Source: Euonymus europaeus (Eukaryota > Streptophyta > Magnoliopsida > Celastrales > Celastraceae). From it: 64,000 bases of DNA. Below are positions 13,525 to 28,137 of the stretch, in pieces. The notes beneath the pieces were generated by a model. That model saw only the letters and a program-made list of their open reading frames with translations, searched no databases and was not told the origin of the DNA. Positions within the stretch are counted from its first letter, which is position 1. Each line of letters begins with the position of its first letter. The position numbers were made by a program, and so were the translations under genes. The stretch covers positions 10,190,501 to 10,254,500 of the forward strand of contig OY756967.1 in NCBI GenBank assembly GCA_963580455.1. The letters are read 5' to 3'.

Positions 13525-16500
13525 AATCTTGGAAGCTTATACTCATAATATTTGACATAGAAGAACATTAAAAAGTGTACACCGAGCAACTTTGTTGTTC
13601 CGAAGTTGCTCAACTCTCTCTATGGAGGAGCTTTTCAAGGTATTGTCCATTTGTCATGGAAAGTTGGTCTTTTGCCATCGAAATAATCTTGGAAGGTTAT
13701 ACTCATAAAATTTGACATAGATGAACATTAAAAAGTGTACACCGAGCAACTTTGATAGTCCGAAGTTGGTCAACTCTCCCTATGGAGGAGCTTTTAACAA
13801 TTTTCTCCATTTGTCATAGAAACTTGGGATTTTGGCATCGAAATAATCTTGGAAGCTTATACTCATAAAATTTGACATAGAAGAACGTTAAAAAGTGTAC
13901 ACTGAGCAACTTTGATAGTCCGAAGTTGCTCAACTCTCTCTATGGAGGAGCGTTTGAATGTTTTTCCATTTTTCATAGAAAGTTGGTCTTTTGCCATCGA
14001 AATAATCTTGGAAGCTTATACTCATAAAATTGGACATAGAAGAACATTAAAAAGTGTACACCGAGCAACTTTGTTGTTCCGAAGTTGCTCAACTCTCTCT
14101 ATGGAGGAGCTTTTCAAGGTATTGTCCATTTGTCATAGAAAGTTGGTGTTTTGTCATCGAAATAATCTTGGAAGCTTATACACATAAAATTTGACATAGA
14201 AAAACAATAAAACGTGTACACCGAGCATCTTTGATGGTCCGAAATTTTTCAACTCTCTCTATGGAGGAGCTTTTGAATGTTTTTCCATTTGTCATAGAAA
14301 GTTGGTCTTTTGCCATCGAAATAATCCTGGAAGCTTATACTCATAAAATTTGACATAGAAGAACATTAATAAGTGTACACCGAGCATCTTTGTTGTACCG
14401 AAGTTGCTCAACTCTCTCTATGGAGGAGCTTTTCAAGGTATTCTCCATTTGTCATAGAAAGTTGGTGTTTTGGCATCGAAATAATCTTGGAAGCTTATAC
14501 ACATAAAATTTGACATAGAAAAACAATAAAACGTGTACACCGAGCATCTTTGATGGTCCGAAATTTTTCAACTCTCTCTATGGAGGAGCTTTTAATAGTT
14601 TTCTCCATTTGTCATAGAAACTTGGGATTTTGGCATCGAAATAATCTTGGAAGCTTATACTCATAAAATTTGACATAGAAGAACAATAAAAATTGTACAC
14701 CGAGCAACTTTGATTGTCCGAAGTTGCTCAACTCTCTCTATGGAGGAGCTTTTAACGGGTTTGTCGATTTGTCATAAAAAGTTGCTGTTTTGGCATCGAA
14801 ATAATCTTGGAAGCTTATACTCATAAAATTTGACATAGAAGAATAATAAAAAGTGTACACCGAGCATCTTTGATGGTCTGAAATGGGTCAACTCTCTCTA
14901 TGAAGGAGCTTTTAACTGTTTTCTCCATTTGTCATAGAAACTTGGGATTTTGGCATCGAAATTATCTAGGAAGCTTATACTCTTAAAATTTGACATAGAA
15001 GAACAATAAAAAGTGTCATACGAGCATCTTTGATGTTCCGAAGTTGCTCAACTCTCTATTTGGAGGAGCTTTTGAAGGTTTTGCCCATTTCTCATAGAAA
15101 GTTGTTGTTTTGTCATCGAAATAATCTTGGAAGCTTATACTCATAAAATTTGACATAGAAAAACAATAAAACGTGTACACCGAGCATCTTTGATGGTCCG
15201 AAATTGGTAAACTCTCTCTATGGAGGAGCTTTTAACAGTTTTCTCCATTTGTCATAGAAAGTTGTTGTTTTGGCATCGAAATAATCTTGGAAGCTTATAC
15301 TCATAAAATTTGACATAGAAAAATAATAAAACGTGTACACCGAGCATCTTTGATGGTCCGAAATTGGTCAACTCTCTCTATGAAGGAGCTTTTAACAGTT
15401 TTCTCCATTTGTCATAGAAACTTGGGATTTCGGCATCGAAATAATCTTGGAAGCTTATACTCATGAAATTTGACATAGAAGAACAATAAAAAAGTGTACA
15501 CCGAGAAACATTGATGTTCCGAAGTTGCTCAACTCTCTCTATGAAGGAGCTTTGGAATGTTTTTCCATTTTTCATAGAAAGTTTGTCTTTTGCTATCGAA
15601 ATAATCTTGGAAGCTTATACTCATAATATTTGACATAGAAGAACATTAAAAAGTGTACACCGAGCAACTTTGTTGTTCCGAAGTTGGTCAACTCTCTCTA
15701 TGGAGGAGCTTTTCAAGGTATTGTCCATTTGTCATAGAAAGTTGGTCTTTTGCCATCGAAATAATCTTGGAAGCTTATACTCATAAAATTTGACATAGAT
15801 GAACATTAAAAAGTGTACACTGAGCAACTTTGATAGTCCGAAGTTGGTCAACTCTCTCTATAGAGGAGCTTTTAACAGTTTTCTCCATTTGTCATAGAAA
15901 CCTGGGATTTTGGCATCGAAATAATCTTGGAAGCTTATACTCATAAAATTTGACATAGAAGAACATTAAAAAGTGTACACTGAGCAACTTTGATAGTCCG
16001 AACTTGCTCAACTCTCTCTATGGAGGAGATTTTAACGGTTTTGTCCATTTGTTATAGAAAGTTGGTCTTTTTTCATCGAAATAATCCACAAAGCTTATAC
16101 TCGTAAAATTTGACATAGAAGAACATTAAAAGGTGTACACCGAGGAACTTTGATGGTCCGACGTTGCTCAACTCTCTCTATGGAGGAGCTTTTAACGGTT
16201 TTGTCCATTTGTCATAGAAAGTCGGTGTTTTTGCATCGAAATAATCTTGGAAGCTCATTTTCGTAAAATTTAAGATAGAAGAACAATAAAAATTGTACAC
16301 CGAGCAACTTTGATTGTCCGAAGTTGCTCAACTCTCTCTGTGGAGGAGCTTTTAACGGGTTTGTCGATTTGTCATATAAAGTTGCTGTTTTGTCATCGAA
16401 ATAATCTTGGAAGCTTATACTCATAAAATTTGACATAGAAGAACAATAAAACTTGTACACCGAGCATTTTTGATGGTCTGAAATGGGTCAACTCTCTCTA

Positions 16501-19500
16501 TGAAGGAGCTTTTAACTGTTTTCTCCATTTGTTATAGAAGCTTGGTATTTTGGCATCGAAATAATCTAGGAAGCTTATACTCATAAAATTTGACATAGAA
16601 GAACATTAAAAAGTGTACACCGAGAAACTTTGTTGTTCCGAAGTTGCTCAACTCTCTCTATGGAGGAGCTTTTCAAGGTATTGTCCATTTGTCATGGAAA
16701 GTTGGTCTTTTGCCATCGAAATAATCTTGGAAGGTTATACTCATAAAATTTGACATAGATGAACATTAAAAAGTGTACACCGAGCAACTTTGATAGTCCG
16801 AAGTTGGTCAACTCTCTCTATGGAGGAGCTTTTAACAATTTTCTCCATTTGTCATAGAAACTTGGGATTTTGGCATCGAAATAATCTTGGAAGCTTATAC
16901 TCATAAAATTTGACATAGAAGAACATTAAAAAGTGTACACTGAGCAACTTTGATAGTCCGAAGTTGCTCAACTCTCTCTATGGAGGAGCGTTTGAATGTT
17001 TTTCCATTTTTCATAGAAAGTTGGTCTTTTGCCATCGAAATAATCTTGGAAGCTTATACTCATAAAATTGGACATAGAAGAACATTAAAAAGTGTACACC
17101 GAGCAACTTTGTTGTTCCGAAGTTGCTCAACTCTCTCTATGGAGGAGCTTTTCAAGGTATTGTCCATTTGTCATAGAAAGTTGGTGTTTTGTCATCGAAA
17201 TAATCTTGGAAGCTTATACACATAAAATTTGACATAGAAAAACAATAAAACGTGTACACCGAGCATCTTTGGTGGTCCGAAATTTTTCAACTCTCTCTAT
17301 GGAGGAGCTTTTGAATGTTTTTCCATTTGTCATAGAAAGTTGGTCTTTTGCCATCGAAATAATCCTGGAAGCTTATACTCATAAAATTTGACATAGAAGA
17401 ACATTAATAAGTGTACACCGAGCATCTTTGTTGTACCGAAGTTGCTCAACTCTCTCTATGGAGGAGCTTTTCAAGGTATTCTCCATTTGTCATAGAAAGT
17501 TGGTGTTTTGGCATCGAAATAATCTTGGAAGCTTATACACATAAAATTTGACATAGAAAAACAATAAAACGTGTACACCGAGCATCTTTGATGGTCCGAA
17601 ATTTTTCAACTCTCTCTATGGAGGAGCTTTTAATAGTTTTCTCCATTTGTCATAGAAACTTGGGATTTTGGCATCGAAATAATCTTGGAAGCTTATACTC
17701 ATAAAATTTGACATAGAAGAACAATAAAAATTGTACACCGAGCAACTTTGATTGTCCGAAGTTGCTCAACTCTCTCTATGGAGGAGCTTTTAACGGGTTT
17801 GTCGATTTGTCATAAAAAGTTGCTGTTTTGGCATCGAAATAATCTTGGAAGCTTATACTCATAAAATTTGACATAGAAGAATAATAAAAAGTGTACACCG
17901 AGCATCTTTGATGGTCTGAAATGGGTCAACTCTCTCTATGAAGGAGCTTTTAACTGTTTTCTCCATTTGTCATAGAATCTTGGGATTTTGGCATCGAAAT
18001 TATCTAGGAAGCTTATACTCTTAAAATTTGACATAGAAGAACAATAAAAAGTGTCATACGAGCAACTTTGATGTTCCGAAGTTGCTCAACTCTCTATTTG
18101 GAGGAGCTTTTGAAGGTTTTGCCCATTTCTCATAGAAAGTTGTTGTTTTGTCATCGAAATAATCTTGGAAGCTTATACTCATAAAATTTGACATAGAAAA
18201 ACAATAAAACGTGTACACCGAGCATCTTTGATGGTCCGAAATTGGTAAACTCTCTCTATGGAGGAGCTTTTAACAGTTTTCTCCATTTGTCATAGAAAGT
18301 TGTTGTTTTGGCATCGAAATAATCTTGGAAGCTTATACTCATAATATTTGACATAGAAAAATAATAAAACGTGTACACCGAGCATCTTTGATGGTCCGAA
18401 ATTGGTCAACTCTCTCTATGAAGGAGCTTTTAACAGTTTTCTCCATTTGTCATAGAAACTTGGGATTTCGGCATCGAAATAATCTTGGAAGCTTATACTC
18501 ATGAAATTTGACATAGAAGAACAATAAAAAAGTGTACACCGAGCAACATTGATGTTCCGAAGTTGCTCAACTCTCTCTATGAAGGAGCTTTTGAATGTTT
18601 TTCCATTTTTCATAGAAAGTTTGTCTTTTGCTATCGAAATAATCTTGGAAGCTTATACTCATAATATTTGACATAGAAGAACATTAAAAAGTGTACACCG
18701 AGCAACTTTGTTGTTCCGAAGTTGGTCAACTCTCTCTATGGAGGAGCTTTTCAAGGTATTGTCCATTTGTCATAGAAAGTTGGTCTTTTGCCATCGAAAT
18801 AATCTTGGAAGCTTATACTCATAAAATTTGACATAGATGAACATTAAAAAGTGTACACTGAGCAACTTTGATAGTCCGAAGTTGGTCAACTCTCTCTATG
18901 GAGGAGCTTTTAACAGTTTTCTCCATTTGTCATAGAAACCTGGGATTTTGGCATCGAAATAATCTTGGAAGCTTATACTCATAAAATTTGACATAGAAGA
19001 ACATTAAAAAGTGTACACTGAGCAACTTTGATAGTCCGAACTTGCTCAACTCTCTCTATGGAGGAGATTTTAACGGTTTTGTCCATTTGTTATAGAAAGT
19101 TGGTCTTTTTTCATCGAAATAATCCACAAAGCTTATGCTCGTAAAATTTGACATAGAAGAACATTAAAAGGTGTACACCGAGGAACTTTGATGGTCCGAC
19201 GTTGCTCAACTCTCTCTATGGAGGAGCTTTTAACGGTTTTGTCCATTTGTCATAGAAAGTTGGTGTTTTTGCATCGAAATAATCTTGGAAGCTCATTTTC
19301 GTAAAATTTAAGATAGAAGAACAATAAAAATTGTACACCGAGCAACTTTGATTGTCCGAAGTTGCTCAACTCTCTCTGTGGAGGAGCTTTTAACGGGTTT
19401 GTCGATTTGTCATATAAAGTTGCTGTTTTGTCATCGAAATAATCTTGGAAGCTTATACTCATAAAATTTGACATAGAAGAACAGTAAAACTTGTACACCG

Positions 19501-20225
19501 AGCATCTTTGATGGTCCGAAATGGGTCAACTCTCTCTATGAAGGAGCTTTTAACTGTTTTCTCCATTTGTCATAGAAGCTTGGTATTTTGGCATCGAAAT
19601 AATCTAGGAAGCTTATACTCATAAAATTTGACATAGAAGAACATTAAAAAGTGTACACCGAGCAACTTTGTTGTTCCGAAGTTGCTCAACTCTCTCTATG
19701 GAGGAGCTTTTCAAGGTATTGTCCATTTGTCATGGAAAGTTGGTCTTTTGCCATCGAAATAATCTTGGAAGGTTATACTCATAAAATTTGACATAGATGA
19801 ACATTAAAAAGTGTACACCAAGAAACTTTGATAGTCCGAAGTTGGTCAACTCTCTCTATGGAGGAGCTTTTAACAATTTTCTCCATTTGTCATAGAAACT
19901 TGGGATTTTGGCATCGAAATAATCTTGGAAGCTTATACTCATAAAATTTGACATAGAAGAACATTAAAAAGTGTACACTGAGCAACTTTGATAGTCCGAA
20001 GTTGCTCAACTCTCTCTATGGAGGAGCGTTTGAATGTTTTTCCATTTTTCATAGAAAGTTCGTCTTTTGCCATCGAAATAATCTTGGAAGCTTATACTCA
20101 TAAAATTGGACATAAAAGAACATTAAAAAGTGTACACCGAGCAACTTTGTTGTTCCGAAGTTGCTCAACTCTCTCTATGGAGGAGCTTTTCAAGGTATTG
20201 TCCATTTGTCATAGAAAGTTGGTCT
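13525..20225 (+). repeat. 19-monomer higher-order repeat, 3038 bp, two full copies and a partial third
   Basis: Approximate copies are 13525-16562, 16563-19600 and 19601-20225. The offset is exactly 3038 bp for shared markers: a GGAGGAGCGTTTGAATG monomer near 13943, 16981 and 20019, and an AATTTTTCAACTC monomer near 14242 and 17280. Before the left boundary the sequence switches from a TTTGTCTTTTGC monomer to the shared type. The third copy ends near 20220, where TTGGTCTTTTGC replaces TTGGTGTTTTGTC. This is a different HOR from the 1278-bp repeat further left. Confidence 0.85.
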
Positions 20226-21944
20226 TTTGCCATCGAAATAATCTTGGAAGGTTATACTCATAAAATTTGACATAGATGAACATTAAAAAGTGTACACCGA
20301 GCAACTTTGATAGTCCGAAGTTGGTCAACTCTCTCTATGGAGGAGCTTTCAACAGTTTTCTCCATTTGTCATAGAAACTTGGGATTTTGGCATCGAAATA
20401 ATCTTGGAAGCTTATACTCATAAAATTTGACATAGAAGAACATTAAAAAGTGTACACTGAGCAACTTTGATAGTCCGAAGTTGCTCAACTCTCTCTATGG
20501 AGGAGCTTTTAGCGGTTTTGTCCATTTGTTATAGAAAGTTGGTCTTTTTTCATCGAAATAATCCACAAAGCTTATACTTGTAAAATTTGACATAGAAGAA
20601 CATTAAAAGGTGTACACCGAGCAACTTTGATGGTCCGACGTTGCTCAACTCTCTCTATGGAGGAGCTTTTAACGGTTTTGTCCTGTCATAGAAAGTTGGT
20701 GTTTTTGCATCGAAATAATCTTGGAAGCTCATTTTCGTAAAATTTAACATAGAAGAACAATAAAAATTGTACACCGAGCAACTTTGATTGTCCGAAGTTG
20801 CTCAACACTCTCTATGGAGGACCTTTTAACGGGTTTGTCGATTTTTCATAGAAGGTTGCTGTTTTGGCATCAAAATAATTTTGGAAGCTTATACTCATAA
20901 AATTTGACATAGAAGAACAATAAAACGTGTACACCGAGCATCTTTGATGGTCCGAAATGGGTCAACTCTCTCTATGAAGGAGCTTTTAACTGTTTTCTCC
21001 ATTTGTCATAGAAACTTGGGATTTTGGCATCGAAATAATCTAGGAAGCTTATACTCATAAAATTTGACATAGAAGAACAATAAAAAGTGTCAACCGAGCA
21101 ACTTTGATGTTCCGAAGTTGCTCAACTCTCTCTATGGAGGAGCTTTTGAAGGTTTTGTCCATTTATCATAGAAAGTTGTTGTTTTGGCATCGAAATAATC
21201 TTTGAAGCTTATACTCATAAAATTTGACATAGAAAAACAATAAAACGTGTACACCGAGCATCTTTGATGGTCCGAAATTGGTAAACTCTCTCTATGGAGG
21301 AGCTTTTAACAGTTTTCTCCATTTGTCATAGAAAGTTGTTGTTTTGGCATCGAAATAATCTTGGAAGCTTATACTCATAAAATTTGACATAGAAAAACAA
21401 TAAAACGTGTACACCGAGAATCTTTGATGGTCCGAAATTGGTCAACTCTTTCTATGAAGGAGCTTTTAAAAGTTTTCTCCATTTGTCATAGAAACTTGGG
21501 ATTTTGGCATCGAAATAATCTTGGAAACTTATACTCATGAAATTTGACATAGAAGAACAATGAAAAGTGTACACCGAGCAACATCGATGTTCCGAAGTTG
21601 CTCAACTTTCTCTATGGAGGAGCTTTTGAATGTTTTTCCATTTGTCATAGAAAGTTGGTCTTTTGACATCGAAATAATCTTGGAAGCTTATACTCATAAA
21701 ATTTGACATAGAAGAACATTAAAAAGTGTACACCGAGCAACTTTGTTGTTCCGAAGTTGGTCAACTCTCTCTATGGAGGAGCTTTTCAAGGTATTGTCCA
21801 TTTGTCATAGAAAGTTGTTCTTTTGGCATCGAAATAATCTTGGAAGCTTATACTCATAAAATTTGACATATATGAACATTAAAAAGTGTACACCGAGCAA
21901 CTTTGATAGTCCGAAGTTGGTCAACTCTCTCTATGGAGGAGCTT

Positions 21945-24256
21945 TTAACAGTTTTCTCCATTTGTCATAGAAACTTGGGATTTTGGCATCGAAATAATCT
22001 TGGAAGCTTATACTCATAAAATTTGACATAGAAGAACATTAAAAAGTGTACAATGAGCTGCTTTGATAGTCCGAAGTTGCTCAACTCTCTCTATGGAGGA
22101 GCTTTTAACAGTTTTGTCCATTTGTTATAGAAAGTTGGTCTTTTTTCGTCGAAATAATCCACAAAGCTTATACTCGTAAAATTTGACATAGAAGAACATT
22201 AAAAGGCGTACACCGAGCAACTTTGATGGTCCGACGTTGCTCAACTCTCTCTATGGAGGAGCTTTTAATGGTTTTGTCCATTTGACGTAGAAAGTTGGTG
22301 TTTTTGCATCGAAATAATCTTGGAAGCTCATTTTCGAAAAATTTAACATAGAAGAACAATAAAAATTGTACACCAAGCAACTTTGATTGTCCTAAGTTGC
22401 TCAACTCTCTCTATGGGGGAGCTTTTAACGGGTTTGTCGATTTGTCATAGAAAGTTGCTGTTTTGACATCGAAATAATCTTGGAAGCTTATACTCATAAA
22501 ATTTGACATAGAAGAACAATAAAACGTGTACACCGAGCATCTTTGATGGTCCGAAATGGGTCAACTCTCTCTATGAAAGAGCTTTTAACTGTTTTCTCCA
22601 TTTGTCATAGAAACTTGGGATTTTGGCATCGAAATAATCTAGGAAGCTTATACTCATAAAATTTGACATAGAAGAACAATAAAAAGTGTCAACCGAGCAA
22701 CTTTGATGTTCCGAAGTTGCTCAACTTTCTCTATGTAGGAGCTTTTGAAGGTTTTGTCCATTTATCATAGAAAGTTGTTGTTTTGGCATCGAAATAATCT
22801 TTGAAGCTTATACTCATAAAATTTGACATACAGAAACAATAAAACGTGTACACCGAGCATCTTTGATGGTCCGACATTGGTAAACTCACTCTATGGAGGA
22901 TCTTTTAACAATTTTCTCCATTTATCATACAAAGTTGTTGTTTTGGCATCGAAATAATCTTGGAAGCTTATACTCATAAAATTTGACATAGAAAAACAAT
23001 AAAACGTGTACACCGAGCATCTTTGATGGTCAGAAATTGGTCAACTCTCTCTATGAAGGATCTTTTAACAGTTTTCTCCATTTGTCATAGAAACTTGGGA
23101 TTTTGGCATCGAAATAATCTTGGAAGCTTATACTCATAAAATTTGACATAGAAGAACATTAAAAAGTGTACAATGAGCTGCTTTGATAGTCCGAAGTTGC
23201 TCAACTCTCTCTATGGAGGAGCTTTTAACAGTTTTGTCCATTTGTTATAGAAAGTTGGTCTTTTTTCATCGAAATAATCCACAAAGCTTATACTCGTAAA
23301 ATTTGACATAGAAGAACATTAAAAGGCGTACACCGAGCAACTTTGATGGTCCGACGTTGCTCAACTCTCTCTATGGAGGAGCTTTTAATGGTTTTGTCCA
23401 TTTGACGTAGAAAGTTGGTGTTTTTGCATCGAAATAATCTTGGAAGCTCATTTTCGAAAAATTTAACATAGAAGAACAATAAAAATTGTACACCAAGCAA
23501 CTTTGATTGTCCTAAGTTGCTCAACTCTCTCTATGGGGGAGCTTTTAACGGGTTTGTCGATTTGTCATAGAAAGTTGCTGTTTTGACATCGAAATAATCT
23601 TGGAAGCTTATACTCATAAAATTTGACATAGAAGAACAATAAAACGTGTACACCGAGCATCTTTGATGGTCCGAAATGGGTCAACTCTCTCTATGAAAGA
23701 GCTTTTAACTGTTTTCTCCATTTGTCATAGAAACTTGGGATTTTGGCATCGAAATAATCTAGGAAGCTTATACTCATAAAATTTGACATAGAAGAACAAT
23801 AAAAAGTGTCAACCGAGCAACTTTGATGTTCCGAAGTTGCTCAACTTTCTCTATGTAGGAGCTTTTGAAGGTTTTGTCCATTTATCATAGAAAGTTGTTG
23901 TTTTGGCATCGAAATAATCTTTGAAGCTTATACTCATAAAATTTGACATACAGAAACAATAAAACGTGTACACCGAGCATCTTTGATGGTCCGACATTGG
24001 TAAACTCACTCTATGGAGGATCTTTTAACAATTTTCTCCATTTATCATACAAAGTTGTTGTTTTGGCATCGAAATAATCTTGGAAGCTTATACTCATAAA
24101 ATTTGACATAGAAAAACAATAAAACGTGTACACCGAGCATCTTTGATGGTCAGAAATTGGTCAACTCTCTCTATGAAGGATCTTTTAACAGTTTTCTCCA
24201 TTTGTCATAGAAACTTGGGATTTTGGCATCGAAATAATCTTGGAAGCTTATACTCA
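21945..24256 (+). repeat. Recent tandem duplication of a 7-monomer unit, 1120 bp
   Basis: Bases from about 21945 match those 1120 bp downstream through about 24256. The copies share many rare variants: TACAATGAGCTGC, AAAAGGCGTACACC, TTTGACGTAG, CATACAGAAAC and GGTAAACTCACTC. In the stretches I compared, one difference stands out (TTTTTTCGTC near 22141 against TTTTTTCATC near 23261). This is the most recent-looking duplication in the window. An assembly error that doubled one unit is an alternative. Confidence 0.85.
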
Positions 24257-27200
24257 TGAAATTTGACATAGAAGAACAATAAAAAGTGTACACCGAGCAA
24301 CATTGATGTTCCGAAGTTGCTCAACTCTCTCTATGGAGGAGCTTTTGAATGTTTTTCCATTTTTAATAGAAAGTTGGTCTTTTGCCATCGAAATAATCTT
24401 GGAAGCTTATACTCATAAAATTTGTAATAGAAGAACATTAAAAAGTGTACACCGAGCAACTTTGTTGTTCCGAAGTTGGTCAACTCTCTCTATGGAGGAG
24501 CTTTTCAAGGTATTGTCCATTTGTCATAGAAAGTTGTTCTTTTGCCATCGAAATAATCTTGGAAGCTTATACTCATAAAATTTGACATAGATTAACATTA
24601 AAAAGTGTACACCGAGCAACTTTGATAGTCCGAAGTTGGTCAACTCTCTCTATGGAGGCGCTTCTAACAGTTTTCTCCATTTGTCATAGAAACTTGGGAT
24701 TTTCGCATCGAAATAATCTTGGAAGCTTATACTCATAAAATTTCACATAGAAGAACAATAAAACGTGTACAACGAGCATCTTTGATGGTCCGAAATGGGT
24801 CAACTCTCTCTATGAAGGAGCTTTTAACTGTTTTCTCCATTTGTCATAGAAACTTGGGATTTTGGCATCGAAATAATCTAGGAAGCTTATACTCATAAAA
24901 TTTGACATAGAAGAACAATAAAAAGTGTCAACCGAGCAACTTTGATGTTCCGAAGTTGCTCAACTCTCTCTATGGAAGAGCTTTTGAAGGTTTTGTCCAT
25001 TTATCATAGAAAGTTGTTGTTTTGGCATCGAAATAATCTTTGAAGCTTATACTCATTAAATTTGACATAGAAAAACAATAAAACGTGTACACCGAGCATC
25101 TTTGATGGTCCGAAATTGGTAAACTCTCTCTATGGAGGAGCTTTTAACAGTTTTCTCCATTTGTCATAGAAAGTTGTTGTTTTGGCATCGAAATAATCTT
25201 GGAAGCTTATACTCATAAAATTTGACATAGAAAAACAATAAAACGTGTACACCGAGAATCTTTGATGGTCCGAAATTGGTCAACTCTTTCTATGAAGGAG
25301 CTTTTAACAGTTTTCTCCGTTTTTCATAGAAACTTGGGATTTTGGCATCGAAATAATCTTGGAAACTTATACTCATGAAATTTGACATTGAAGAACAATA
25401 AAAAGTGTACACGAGCAACATCGATGTTCCGAAGTTGCTCAACTCTCTCTATGGAGGAGCTTTTGAATGTTTTTCCATTTGTCATAGAAAGTTGGTCTTT
25501 TGCCATCGAAATAATCTTGGAAGCTTATACTAATAAAATTTGACATAGAAGAACATTAAAAAGTGTACACCGAGCAACTTTGTTGTTCCGAAGTTGGTCA
25601 ACTCTCTCTATGGAGGAGCTTTTTAAGGTATTGTCCATTTGTCATAGAAAGTTGTTCTTTTGGCATCGAAATAATCTTGGAAGCTCATTTTTGTAAAATT
25701 TAACATAGAAGAACATTAAAAAGTGTACACCGAGCAACTTTGATAGTCCGAAGTTGGTCAACTCTCTCTATGGAGGAGCTTTTAACATTTTTCTCCATTT
25801 GTCATAGAAACTTGGGATTTTGGCATCGAAATAATCTAGGAAGCTTATACTCATAAAATTTGACATAGAAGAACATTAAAAAGTGTACAATGAGCAGCTT
25901 TGATAGTCCGAAGTTGCTCAACTCTCTCTATGGAGGAGCTTTTAACGGTTTTGTCCATTTGTTATAGAAAGTTGGTCTTTTTTCATCGAAATAATCCACA
26001 AAGCTCATACTCGTAAAATTTGACATAGAAGAACATTAAAAGGTGTACACCGAGCAACTTTGATGGTCCGACGTTGCTCAACTCTCTCTATGGAGGAGCT
26101 TTTAACGGTTTTGTCCATTTGTCATAGAAAGTTGGTGTTTTTGCATCGAAATAATCTTGGAAGCTCATTTTCGTAAAATTTAACATACAAGAACAATAAA
26201 AATTGTACACCAAGCAACTTTGATTGTCCTAAGTTGCTCAACTCTCTCCATCGAGGAGCTTTTAACGGGTTTGTCGATTTGTCATAGAAAGTTGCTGTTT
26301 TGACATCGAAATAATCTTGGAAGCCTATACTCATAAAATTTGACATAGAAGAACAATAAAACGTGTACACCGAGCATCTTTGATGGTCCGAAATGGGTCA
26401 ACTCTCTCTATGAAGGAGCTTTTAACTGTTTTCTCCATTTGTCATAGAAACTTGGGATTTTGGCATCGAAATAATCTAGGAAGCTTATACTCATAAAATT
26501 TGACATAGAAGAACAATAAAAAGTGTCAACCGAGCAACTTTGATGTTCCGAAGTTGCTCAACTCTCTCTATGGAGGAGCTTTTGAAGGTTTTGTCCATTT
26601 ATCATAGAAAAGTTGTTGTTTTGGCATCGAAATAATCTTGGAAGCTTATACTCATAAAATTTGACATAGAAAAACAATAAAACGTGTACACCGAGCATCT
26701 TTGATGGTCCGAAATTGCTCAACTCTCTCTATGGAGGAGCTTTTAACGGGTTTGTCGATTTGTCATAGAAAGTTGTTGTTTTGGCATCGAAATAATCTTG
26801 GAAGCTTATACTCATAAAATTTGACATAGAAAAACAATAAAACGTGTACACCGAGCATCTTTGATGGTCCGAAATTGGTCAACTCTCTCTATGAAGGAGC
26901 TTTTAACAGTTTTCTCCATTTGTCATAGAAACTTGGGATTTTGGCATCGAAATAATCTTGGAAGCTTATACTCATGAAATTTGACATAGAAAAACAATAA
27001 ATGTACACCGAGCAACATTGATGTTCCGAAGTTGCTGAACTCTCTCTATGGAGGAGCTTTTGAATGTTTTTCCATTTGTCATAGAAAGTTGGTCTTTTGC
27101 CATCGAAATAATCTTGGAAGCTTACACTCATAAAATTTGACATAGATGAACATTAAGAAGTGTACAACGAGCAACTTTGATAGTCCGAAGTTGGTCAACT

Positions 27201-28132
27201 CTCTCTATGGAGGAGCTTTTAACAGTTTTCTCCATTTGTCATAGAAACTTTGGATTTTGGCATCAAAATAATCTTGGAAGCTTATACTCATGAAATTTGA
27301 CATAGAAGAACAATAAAAAGTGTACACCGAGCAACATTGATGTTCCGAAGTTGCTCAACTCTCTCTATGGAAGAGCTTTTGAATGTTTTTCCATTTGTCA
27401 TAGAAAGTTGGTCTTTTGCCATCGAAATAATCTTGGAAGCTTATAGTCATAAAATTTGACATAGAAGAACATTAAAAAGTGTACACCGAGCAACTTTGTT
27501 GTTCCGAAGTTGGTCAACTCTCTCTATGGAGGAGCTTTTCAAGGTATTGTCCATTTGTCATAGAAAGTTGGTCTTTTGCCATCGAAATAATCTTGGAAGC
27601 TTATACTCATAAAATTTGACATAAATGAACATTAAAAAGTGTACACCGAGCAAATTTGATAGTCCGAAGTTGGTCAACTCTCTCTATGGAGGAGCTTTTA
27701 ACAGTTTTCTCCATTTGTCATAGAAACTTGGGATTTTGGCATCGAAATAATCTTGGATGCTTATACTCATAAAATTTGACATAGAAGAACATTAAAAAGT
27801 GTACACTGAGCAACTTTGATAGTCCGAAGTTGCTCAACTCTCTCTATGGAGGAGCTTTTAACGGTTTTGTCCATTTGTTATAGAAAGTTGGTCTTTTTTC
27901 ATCGAAATAATCCACAAAGCTTATACTCGTAAAATTTGACATAGAAGAACATTAAAAGGTGTACACCGAGCAACTTTGATGGTCCGACGTTGCTCAACTC
28001 TCTCTATGGAGGAGCTTTTAACAGTTTTCTCCATTTGTCATAGAAACTCGGGATTTTGGCATCGAAATAATCTTTGAAGCTTATACTCATAAAATTTGAC
28101 ATAGAAGAACATTAAAAAGTGTACACTGAGCA

Positions 28133-28137
28133 ACTTT
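28133..28137. other. Target-site duplication ACTTT, left copy
   Basis: The satellite reads GAGCA-ACTTT and then jumps to the TGTTGG end of the inserted element. The same five bases follow the CCAACA end at 40429-40433. Joining the two flanks restores an ordinary satellite monomer, so the insertion was clean. Confidence 0.93.

Larger units (their letters stand above)
1..28137 (+). repeat. Satellite array block 1, about 160-bp monomer
   Basis: Head-to-tail monomers of 159-160 bp, about 176 copies, all in one orientation. With the monomer started at CGAG, successive starts fall at 1, 161, 320, 480 and so on. Each monomer has a CGAGCAACTT or CGAGCATCTT start, a CTCTCTCTATGGAGGAGC block, a TCATAGAAA block, CGAAATAATCTTGG followed by the HindIII site AAGCTT, an AAAATTTGACATAG block, and GTGTACAC at the boundary. 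Monomers are AT-rich and about one nucleosome repeat long, as in many plant centromeric satellites. The centromere assignment is inference; no chromatin data are available here. The block contains no gene. Reading frames of 60-94 codons inside it recur with the monomers and span about two of them, so they are by-products of the repeat. Confidence 0.97.

Noticed and set aside
1..28137. CRISPR-like array
   Set aside because: The repeat fills the whole period with no unique spacers of fixed length. Period, AT-richness and plant retrotransposons indicate satellite DNA.
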